From: Larimichthys crocea | Taxonomy: Eukaryota > Chordata > Actinopteri > Sciaenidae | Reading direction: 5' to 3' | NCBI RefSeq assembly: GCF_000972845.2 | Contig: NC_040012.1 | Coordinates: 12,460,930 to 12,524,929, forward strand | DNA length: 64,000 bases | Shown here: positions 51,101 to 62,938 of the stretch, in pieces | Layout of the letters: each line of letters opens with the position of its first letter | How positions within the stretch are numbered: position 1 is the first letter of the stretch | Notes under the pieces: generated by a model | Database searches by the model: none | Seen by the model: only the letters and a program-made list of their open reading frames with translations | Told to the model about the DNA's origin: nothing | Position numbers and translations under genes: made by a program

Positions 51101-54100
51101 ATCTCCATGGAGTTGTAGATTTGGGTGATAATATGCTGCACTGCTACAAGCTCCATATTTCACATTACCCGTAATAATTTGACCCGTTGTGTGTCATGCA
51201 TAACAAGTAAATGTGCAATGCCGTGTGGGAAGAAACCAATGTGTTGCGTTAGCCTAAAAAGCAATGGGTGGATTAAAGCAAATTCACAGGGTCTGTTTGG
51301 TTTCACCAGTAACAGGTCCAGCCAGGCTGGGTCTTTAAGTCAAAGTCAGGGCCATATGGAGGTTCAACTTAAGCCCTACTCCTGGAGTACTGATTAAGCG
51401 TGCACGCCTGTTGACCACCGTTGCAAATATCTATATGGAGAGACCAGAAATGAGACCTTCATGTTTAGCTGTTTGTTTAAATGCACATGTTGGCAACACA
51501 TCATAAGATACCGAGCTTTCCCTGAGATCAGCCACTTACATTAGGAGACAAAAACCAATAGTCTTTCTGTCTTGGATTGTACCATATAAGGTAGGAGGGG
51601 GGGAGGGAGGGTTAGTTTGAAAATTGAAGTTTACAGGAAACCCACTCACACTGATCAGTATTTGCTGTTTCATTCCAACCACCCACAAGAACACAAGCTG
51701 AGAGTAATTATAACTCCTCACCACCAGGCTGAGAATCTGCCGACTACCGCTGAGACCGAAGACAAGGGGTGCAAACATCTCAGGAAAGCTTTGAAGCCTT
51801 ATCTCTGACCAGACTGTGTCTGTGTTGAAATACTCAGAAAATATAACACCAGTGGTCTGAACTCGACCGCAAGACCTGACAGTTGTATTTTAAATACATG
51901 TAACCATACAGATCTGTATAGCCTCACAATAATGGTGGCAATGTTGGATTTTTTTTTAAAGAAAAGTAGTAAAAGATGGAGATTTATTTCAAAGACACAC
52001 CAAAAACTGATACACCAACTGGTCCCACTATCACTCGATAAACACTTCCTCTCCCTGGCTGAGTTTCCAACAGTCTGTCCGGCACCCGAAACAACAGTTT
52101 CTGTTGTGAGAGGGACTCTGTGATTAATTTATGGTTGTTGTGATGCTATATAACATTATTAGCTCTGGACTGGATGTGCTTTTGTGTCTGTGTGTGTGTG
52201 TATGCATGCATGCGTGTGTCATTGCTGTTTCCATGGCAGAGTTTCACAAAGCTTTTCATTCTTGTCTCTCTCTTCTTTTCTCTCCTCTCGCAACACCTCC
52301 CTGCATCACGGCTTTAAGACTCCTCCGCTTCTTGTTTCTCAGCTTCTTGATTGACATGCAGCAGCCTACTTCCCTCAACTGTGTCTTTTATGCCCCGTGG
52401 TTCTCTGCACTCTCTTCCTCTCTCATGTTTCCATTTTTAGGATGGCTCAATGATGTATCTATCTGTCAGAGATCCCTTTTCATTCACGCGCATGTGACTG
52501 TGCTAGCTTACAAAATAGCCTGCATCACATGTGCAGTGCATGAATGCATGAATGAATGTTTATGTAAATCTTTGCCATATTTCTACCCCTGAGTCACTTA
52601 TTCTTAAGAGAATAACAATTCAACCAGGGAGCATATCTGACATTCAGTTGTCAGAACTATTATTCCCTGTTGAAACATTATACTTTAAGTACTTCATTAA
52701 CTGGAAGAAGTGACAAACCACAGACTCATCTAGTCATGAGTAACATGATGTGCCACAGTTTTGTTTGTGAGGAAACGATTTTTTTTTGTAAAGATTAGAA
52801 GAAATTTAAATACAGTTATATTTTCAATGAAGTAAATGCATAGTTCTGCAAATAATTAACTTTGTAGATGTCATCATTTGTACATCTTCAGGTTTATATC
52901 ATATATAATCATATTCCAAGAAAAATGTCACAAATACAACTGGTTAGGATTCTAATAAAGAAATGTCTTATTTTTAAATTAAGCAGGACTGTTCACTGCC
53001 CGTACTGTGACAGCTGCCTGCTTCGAAACTAAAGTCTGGGTGTAAACACAACTCAAATAACCCTGTTTGGGTTTCTCTCATGAGCAGGTGCAAGGATCAC
53101 TGTCAAGTCCTGCAGCCTGCGTGTTAGAAAACTGTGGACTGAAGCAAAACCCAAACCAAACAAGCCAGTTTGATTTTTGATGGAAGAGTAAGAGAGAAAA
53201 AAAAGCTTCTGTCTCAAGGCAGAGGCGGAGATAAACTCACTTTTAGTCGCTTATAAGGCTCACTTACACTTCCTATAATGCATCAAAGGCGTTACACTAC
53301 CTGACAACATTATAAAGCAGTGATTTTTCAGACTTGACAATGGTTCGTACAACTGTTATACCCTGCAATCAGTACCACTTAAAATTTGTATTCTGAAATA
53401 AATCTACACGTTTTTCATTTGTCATATCAGAGTAAAATGTTACTGAATATTAAGTATTGTTCAGCTGAGTGCTGATTTCACAGGAAGTATGTCCCCGACT
53501 GTACTGTAATTACAAAACTCACAGTGAGTGTTCTTAAGCTGTTTTTTTTTCTTTTATATATTATGACAGAGAAAAGCTGCCAAAGAAAAAAAATCATAGT
53601 TTATTCAGCTCTGTACTGTAATCTTGAATTACAGATCAAGTTAAGTAGAGTGATTGAAGTATTTAGTATTTGTAGGTTAAAAGTATACATTAGACATTAT
53701 TTATATAATCACATTCGGCTTCAAAACCGTTTACCTATTATTTTACTTCCTTATGTTTAATGTTAGATTGTCATATCTGCTGCATTACAATTATTATCTT
53801 AGTTTGCAGCATTCCTCACACATATGTGTGCATGTTTTGTTTTTTTATATCACTCCAGGAAAACAACACATAGGTTTACTTCACACTCGCACCAGCCCTC
53901 CAGGTTTGTGGTGGGAGGGGGAGGTGTTGATATATTATTCATTTGTTGTTGCACATAAATGATTGTATATTAGTTTTAAATCAATAAGAGAGCTGGAGAC
54001 AGATCAGGAAATATTTAGTTGGTGGACTGGAGGAAATCTTGAGAGGGCCCTCACAATGAATAAATGTCTGCCTATATTAATGAAATGTTACATGAAATAA

Positions 54101-57100
54101 TTCAACAAACCAAGCTAGATTGATATAAATTGCATTAGTGGATTGTTTATAATCTATATAATAATGTAATTAGAATTAAGCTTTAAACCTACATGGCCAT
54201 ACAACTGGAGATAGCCTGCTACATACACACATTCTGTCTTCTGTCCTTTCAACCCCCCAAAGCTACAGGAGTGGAAACCCTAATCTTTGGCTCCATCAAT
54301 ATTTTGCACACAGTACTGATCTTTGTCTTTGTATGAAAGACAAAGCACAGCGTGTACTGCTCTCTCCTTTGGGGGACTTGTAGGAAATTAACTGCTGCTA
54401 CTCTCAGCTGGATCATCTTTTCCTTCATAATCATTTACTGAATGTTCCCCTTCCCTGTCTCCGAGTCCTTTTTGTCACCTTCTCTTTGTCTGTGCGTACT
54501 CAAGTGTTTGCTAATTTGCATCTTTGCAAACATATGGGTATACTGTATGTAAGGTGTCTGGTAATACAACTACACCTGCTCTCATTTCTCTATTCTTACC
54601 TCATTGACAACATAAAATACCCAAAGCAGCCATGTTAAAACTACTGCTGCTTGTTCTTTTTTTTTTCCAATAAGAAATAAGTGTTAAATTCTACCTGTGC
54701 CTAACACACGGCACCCATGTTTCCTTTATGCTGATGACCACCCAGATTGCCTACAGTACTTCAGTCACATGACAGAGGTAATCCAGTTTGTGACTGAATC
54801 AGCTCCTAAGCCCTCACAGTGCAGATTAGCACAGGAAAAGTACAGAGTAGGAGACTCTATAAGTACAAGGGCTTTCCCTGCTTCCTGTAGCTTCAACCGT
54901 GCCTCACTATAGCGCCATCTGCTACTGCTGTACCTTGACCTGGGTTACCCCGGAGGGACCTCATTGGCTTTGTAGTAATAGAAAAAAGTTTTTTATTGTC
55001 AAATGAAGATGTGAAAGACCTGGAGAGGATAGCATTAACTTGCCATAACAAAGAATTTCATGAAGTAACTTCATAAGGGAGAAAGACAGTTTTTTTCAAC
55101 CATGTGAATTGTAACTTTCTTTTGACATCAGGTCTAAGGTGGAAATCGAGCTGGGTACGTAGAGTGAGCGCAGAAAGGAGAATGACTTCTTCCTGAGTAT
55201 GATGAAGTGAAATCATTCTACAAAACAAAAAAAAGTAGACTTCAAAAAGAAGCTCCGTAATTTCAGTGTTTACCGTGTTCAGATAGAAATAACGACTTTT
55301 AAGCTAAGATAGTCTGTAGTTAATTTTAGCACTGAGCTCACTCCACTGACCATAGGTTTAAAATTTTGTATTTTAAGAAAAGATCAAATAAGATCCCCAG
55401 GAAATAAATTAGGAATCACAGCAGGACAAGAAATAAACCAGAGAGGTCTGTAAGAATAAAGTACATCCGAATAACTATATATCAAATTTAGAAAGACCTG
55501 TGCACATAAATGTCCAAGATTGCAGTTTTCTCATATTACACAGTAAATATGACGCATAGACACTTTTTCAGTAAATAGTAACACGTTTGTATAATACATA
55601 TAGTAATTCTTAGTATCAGTAATTCTTATCTAAATATTGAATTTAATATTCAAGACAATATTATAACAGACAGTGCCATTCTCAGAGCTAAAATACAAAA
55701 AGATGCTCAACACACTGCTGCTGGGTGCTTTTTCTTTTGTGCCCTTGGTGTCTAATAACAGCACATGTGCCTCCATGCCACTGAGCACTCAGAAAGCATG
55801 ACCACACCACCACGGCATGTAAAACTACACGAGGCAAATGTTGCCGTGGACGAGCCCTAGATATCTCCCTTTTCTGAAACTCACATGGCTTGCATGTTAA
55901 AAATAGAGCATCCATCTTGTCTTGTGCCCACCAATGTGCATAATTATGAGTCTTTGTGCTCTTTACATGCATGGCCAGAGATCCCATTACCTCCATGGAA
56001 ACAATAAAGGGTTATGAGAAGGCGTCCACGGTAACCCGGTCTCCCTGGTAAAATGAATGTCTGTTGCTCATATCCTCTAATAATGGGATATATTTGTAAG
56101 CCGCCTTTTCATGCCACTGCTTATTGTCCCTAAAGAGTGAGAGAGTGACTCACCTTATTCCCTAAAGTGGGACTGATACGCTGATTTAACGCTGCATTTC
56201 AGCGTTGGTGTAAGTTCAAAGTCTCAAAGCGTTTGCATGGGATAATGAATATGCAGGAGATCCACAGCGTCGTCATGTATGTTGTTTTAACTGTATTTAC
56301 TTTATTGACTGCCTCTGTCTCTCTTATTTTGTGCCTGTGTGTGTATCGAATTATTTATTTATTAGACTACATTAATTTCACATATACAGCACACAGAGTC
56401 TGTTTCTTCCAATGTATATTTGATCCACCAATTGAATCTAGGGTCATTTATGTGTATCAGGATATTTCTGTGGACAGTTAAGAAGAAAGATGTTTCTTGA
56501 GATAGTTGAGAAGATCAATACCACTCTCTTATGTCTGTCCACTGAATATCAAGCTACAACCAGCCCCTGGTTTTCTTAGCTTCGCAGAAAGGGTGGAAAC
56601 AAGAAGTCAGGGTTTAGCTGTTTCCCACTTGGAAACACTAACTAACTGGTTGCTGGCTGTAGCTTCATATTTAGCACATAGGCATAAGAGTGAGAGACCT
56701 TCTCTTCTAACACTTCAAGAGTGATTTCCTGTTTATTTTGGTGTTTCACGTTGGAAGAAAAAATGATTGTTGTCAATATGCCAGCGTGGCAGCTGTGAAC
56801 ATAAAATCAGTACTGGAGAAACTAATTGTTCTAAAACCTGCCATCAGCGTTTAGGTATCATTACAAAATATCCAACTTGTTCTTCAAGTACTAGAATAAA
56901 TTGTAAAGTGCCATAAGAGCACCGGTGTAAATTTAAAAATGTTGGGCATAGTGACATATTCTGATAAATTATAAACATTACAGTGTTAATAATGACGATT
57001 TAAGGTAAAACCTTCTAATTTTGAAAGGCCATAACTCTTGCACCAAAAACTCAATTGACCTTGGAACTTGCAACATTGGGTAGCTTGAAGCACTACTTAC

Positions 57101-60100
57101 AAATCACACTGATGGATATGGATCAGTGCAATGGATAAACTATAATTTAATGTCACTTTAAAAAAAAAATTCAAACACCAGTGGTGCGATTTTGATTGAA
57201 ATGAAAGAATGATGCCTTTTGGCACTCTGTTGTAACTGGGCTGACCGTGATTATTAAAGGCTACTTTCTGATCCTGTGAAAGGTGCTGCACTACGACTTG
57301 TTTTGGACATTTAGAATCATCTGTTTATTGCCGAGTAGTTTTTCACATATGAGGTATTTTCCTTGGTGTATTAAGAAAAATATGAATGAAGATGAAAGCA
57401 AGTCAAGTTCTGCAAGTCAAGAATTATAAATAGAAAAAAGAAAAGCAATAATACTGTGAACAAAAAAATATTCTTAAGGCAATAAAAGCCAATATGACCA
57501 CTGTTTTAATGAAAGAGCTGTACAGTTGTGTAACATATTGTCCGGAAAATGTGCAAAGGTTCACAATATTAAGTGAAATAAAATAGTAGTAGTAGTAGAA
57601 GTAAAGATGATCTTGTCACTGATTTCACTCTCTTTTGCTCGGCAGGAGAATCACTGTCGCAGGATTAAGATCCTGGGCGACTGTTACTACTGTGTGTCAG
57701 GACTGACCCAACCCAAGACTGACCACGCTCACTGTTGTGTAGAGATGGGTCTGGATATGATTGACACCATAACGTGAGTAACAGTAGTAGCAATATTACA
57801 TACACAAATTTACATCCAACCATCATCCCTTTAATCTTTATTTTATTCTTAACATGCTGTTTAGCCGAGTCCTCGTTGAGAGATTTCCTTGAAACTGCAG
57901 CCTGATTAGCCATGTGTGCTTTTTCTAACACTCAACAACTGAGACAAAAGGCTTTACTGATGAAAATATGCCTTTTTTCTGAGCTTAAAAGAGCTTGTTT
58001 TTCATGCATGCCAAATAAAATAATATATAAAATAGTATATAAATATAAAATAATTCTGGAAGTTGGAAAAGAATGACCAAAAGAAAGTGAGAGATTGAGA
58101 TGAAATTAAATGAGATTAAATCCCTTTTATGACTTGACTGGAAGCCTGTTAATTTAAGTTTTGTTCTTAAACGTTTTCCTCACCACTGATTATAAACATA
58201 CATATAAATGCTCAACTTAGCTTAGTCTTTTTTTGTTCTATTTTGGTATGTTAGAGCAAAGCGGAGCATTTTTTAACAGTGTTCTTGACAGATATAGCCA
58301 TATCTACAGTATTTACAAAGAATGAGGTTACAGGTTATTTTATACTATTCCGAATTTAGGATGTGTGCATCACCTGTATCTCACCCCAATAAGGATACAT
58401 AAAGATGATATATTCTATTTTTACATATACACATATTCTCAAATGTTATACCAACAATGTTGCTATGTTAACATAACACTGACGATTTTCTTTGAGGGAT
58501 GATTTGTGCATAAACACACACTGAACCGTTCAATATTATGTATAAACTTCAATTTGTTATAAACAGCATTCTTAGTTTTACTTACATAGCTAACATAGTT
58601 ATATTTTATTCAATAACCGTACAGTGCTAATGCACAGTTATGCACACTGTAATGCCCTGTTAATGTCATATTGTGTCCCATGTTTGTTCGTCTTCTCTGC
58701 TGTCTTTTTATGCTCTGCCTAATTATAGACAAACACTATAGTGTAGATACAGATATAGATTTGATCGCACATCCTCACTCCAACACCATATATGTTCTAC
58801 CCCTGCAGGTCAGTAGCAGAAGCCACAGAAGTCAACCTTAACATGCGCGTGGGCTTGCATACAGGTCGGGTGTTGTGTGGAGTGTTGGGCCTCAGGAAAT
58901 GGCAATATGATGTGTGGTCCAATGATGTGACCCTAGCCAATGTGATGGAGGCTGGAGGACTACCTGGGTCAGTACTGGACATTTTTACATGAATACCAAC
59001 CTCAACAGCTTTGGACTCTATTTCTATTTTACTGTTTTATTTATGTTATGGTGCTTGGAGAAATAATATCTGATTATGTGATCTGTAATTGAGGTGATAT
59101 TGCCCTACATATTTTTTAAATCAAGGGTCTGTATTAACTGATTATGTGATCTGTAATTGAGGTAATATTGCCCTACATATTAAAAGACTTAAGAGTATAA
59201 GCAGAAGGGCCTTTCTGCAGCACATCAAAGTGACTCTTTTTTATATTTATTTATTACTCTTACAAAATGCCAGCAGGAACAGGATGTCAGACCTTATTTT
59301 AACAGTCTCCTGTAACACTCTTCTGCAGATGACCTGCTCAGAACTGTTTGTGCCAAATGCACCTAACTGCTGCAGCAGCAGTGGCTATGAGACGACTTGT
59401 GCTGTGTATTATTCTGTCCCTGTCTGTCCCTGCGTTCCACAGCAAAGTCCACATCACCAGATCTACGCTGGAGTGCCTAAATGGAGATTATGAGGTGGAG
59501 CCTGGAAACGGACATGAAAGGAACGCCTTCCTCCAAAAACATGAAATTGAAACCTTCTTTATAGTGCCATCTCACCGACGGAAGGTATTGTATTGTGATT
59601 CTGTGCTGAGGAATGTATAGTTTCTGTAAGCCTTTAGCAGAAGAACATGCTTAACATGACAGCATTGGCTGTAACCACAGATTACACTTTTACAATTACA
59701 TTAGGCGTTAGCCGCAGTTGACATTGTGTACAGTACTGTACACATTAGGAAAGCTTTTGCAGGTCGTATGCTAATCCATATTAACCTGGACTACTGTACG
59801 TGGTAAGTCAGAGTAGGCTAAGTTGAAAAAAGCAGCCTTATCTTGACCAGTCTGTGCCAAGATCTATAATAAAAGCATCGTTCAAATAGAAAAATACTGT
59901 TGACCAAAGCATCCAGCATCGTATGATGGAGCTCTCACACATTTGTTGTTGAGCTGATCTCACTTCCAGGCTGTAATGGATTGGACTGGGGCTTTAAAGA
60001 ATAAGAAAACAGCCAGTGGCATCTATCATCTCAAATCTGCACAGACCGACAAACTTAGAGAGATACGTGTGTGTGTCAGTGCATACACATTAACACGCAC

Positions 60101-62362
60101 ATCTCCAACAGATGTGCCACAAGCAGCTGGAGAGGGAATTTCAGTCTTGTCTCTGTATTACTCCCTCAAGCTTTCTCTCCTCTCCTCTCCTCTCCTCTCC
60201 TCTCCTCTCCTCTCCTCTCCTCACTTCTCCTCCCATCTACCTCTCCCTTCCCTCATTATTCTCTTGCAGCAGGTTTCATGTTATGCAAGATAAGGCTTGC
60301 ACGTAGGTTACATGGGTCCTTATGTGAACCTGTAACATCCCAGTTGCGTGTTTTCTTTTTTCTTTTTTTTCTTTGAAATGCGGGAGACTTCTGCTAATCC
60401 TCTTAATGGAGCTGATGGTTAAACTTCATCAAAGACATGGCTCAGAGAAGATGTGCCCTGACTAAGCTGTGTTGTATAGGCTTCTACTCATTTTGTTATT
60501 GTGCCTTTAATTACTCCTGCTAAGGGACGCACTTCAAACTTTGTTTATCGAACAAAGCATATATTTCTTCTATTTCTACAAAAGAAAATTCCTCAAACTC
60601 TTTAACGTATGCTTAAACTTTATTGCTCTTTTTAAAATAGTGAGAATGAAAATGAGAGCAGCGAAATCCTAAAACTATTAAAAATCACCTAAGGGATTAA
60701 CCATATTTTAACCACTTTCTCACTTCCTGAGCCTGATAATAATGATTGCATGCGTGTGTGTGCATGAGCATGCTATCCAATGCCTGTGCATGATTTCTAG
60801 ACCCTTACATAATATATATTACTGTGTGGGGTATCATGACTAAATCCTTGTTCCCGTTTCTTATCTGGTGACAGATATTCCCAGGATTGATTCTTTCGGA
60901 TATAAAGCCCGCCAAAAAGATGAAGTTCAAAACTGTGTGCTACTTACTAGTGCAGCTTATGCACTGCAGGAAGATGTTCAAGGCTGAGATTCCCTTCTCC
61001 AATGTCATGAACTGCGAGGACGGTGATAAGGTATAAACTCTAAGTGTCTGTGTTGACGTTTCTGTGTTTGTTCGTACTGTGATTTACATAAATTGAGACG
61101 AAAAAAAAATGCAGTCTGAATGTCTAGAGTTTTCTTAATGGTTAAAAAAAAATGTTTGTTTGAATTTCTAAATGCCAAGAAATGTGGCCTGATCTCTTTA
61201 TTTAATACATCCCAAATCTTAATTGTCTTTTAAGAATTACAGTTGAAGTTAACACTACCTTAGCAACGATATCTTTCCTTCTGAGAACGGTACAGCACTT
61301 AGGAGGTATTTTGGGCCTGGGTATTTTGTAAGAAAGACACTTCAGGTCAAGCTTCAACTTTTCAATGTGCTTAAACTTGCCTGTTCTACAATGCAGATTA
61401 TATAGGCTTAAGTTGAGTTGTGGAGGCAAACATTAGAGGGGCAGTAATGTGCGTTCGCGGATGCATTCATGGTTTAATGTGAACTCCTGGGCATACAGTA
61501 GATATTAGCTTGTGCAAGCGATGCTCCCGTATCAATAGCTGTTACACACATGGCTGTTATTTATCACTTTATCATTCCACATTGCACTCTTGCTGTGATA
61601 TTTGTTCATCTAAAGTCCAATAGTGTCGTTTGATTGCGCTCAAGAAATCATCTAATAACGTGCAATGGGTAGTTACCCTTCCACAGATATCTCTATTGTG
61701 AACAGAATTAGATCCGCAACTCTTAATCGATCAGTTATCCGTTTTAAGTAATTTCTTTTAACAGTCATTGGTTTCACCCTTTGAATTGTGATGTTATAGT
61801 TACCTGCATATTTTTGGGCTTTGGACCAAACAAGAGCAGTTTGGAGGTGTCCCCTTGGGGCTTTAGAAGTTTGGACACTATTTTCTGTTTTTTGTTTTTG
61901 TTTTTTTATATATATAGATAAATGATTAATCAGAAAAAGATAGACTGTCTGACAGTTGACTCTGTATTTATCAAGCAGGAGACGTCCGCACACATCAACT
62001 AGTTGAAAATCATGACACCCAGTATTCACACTTGAAATGATTCCAGGTCATTCAAAAGGCTTTACAAACTTGTTGGTGAAACTGTGCGTCTTACTCAGTG
62101 AATAAATATATTTCACAGGCCGTATACTTTATCATAAGAAGATAGGGAGTGACGGTAAGTGATGATCCTGTCAGTTATAATGACCTCAGCATGTTGCTCC
62201 TGCCAGAGACCAACATACCATTTGCCCTGCATACACTGTCAGTGACACTGGCAATCTGGCCAAATGTCAAAGAGCTTACTTGACCTTGTGTGCCTGAAGA
62301 GAAATCCTGTGGCCTGGCAGCTGTACACTTCTCGAACCAGCTGTTTTAATCCAGATTTTCAG

Positions 62363-62393
<31 letters not shown>

Positions 62394-62892
62394 TGTGTGT
62401 GTGTGTGTATGTGTGTGTGTGTGAAGGAAGTAAATCTTATTGTGGGGACAAACATCTGATCACTGCATCACTCCCCCCCAAAAAATAGAGTGTAAGATCC
62501 TATGGTTAAGAGAGTTTGTTCATGTCTAATCCATATTCTCATGAGTATAGTAGTTCAGGTTTGTGTAACACATCCTGTTCTGTTTTTGGGATGGATTCAC
62601 ACCAGAACAGAGTGACATTTTGAAACATTAAGTACAAAAGCCTGATTAAACACCATTTTCCTGCTTTTATAATCCAGTGAATCCGGTAGATCTTTATCCA
62701 ACACTACATGATCATGTTTCCTCTGAAATCCAATAATCAGGGGCATTACTGAATGGTAATTTCACATTCAGAGAGAAAAAAAAGACTAGATGGATGAAGA
62801 GAAGAGAAGAAAAGCAAGTAAGGTAGAAAAGATGAAGCAAGGACATGAAGAAGGAAGTAAGGAAGAATAGACAAAAGCAAGGATGAATGGAA

Positions 62893-62938
<46 letters not shown>

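Larger units (their letters stand above)
48903..57645 (+). other. adcy1 intron 4
   Basis: An 8.7-kb intron, the longest here (donor GTGAGT, acceptor GGCAG). It holds an unassigned coding-like stretch on the minus strand (50185-50547), an interspersed repeat (about 50740-51130) and a Penelope-like reverse transcriptase fragment (51600-51810). The part from 52 to 57.6 kb shows nothing I recognise beyond homopolymers. Confidence 0.75.
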
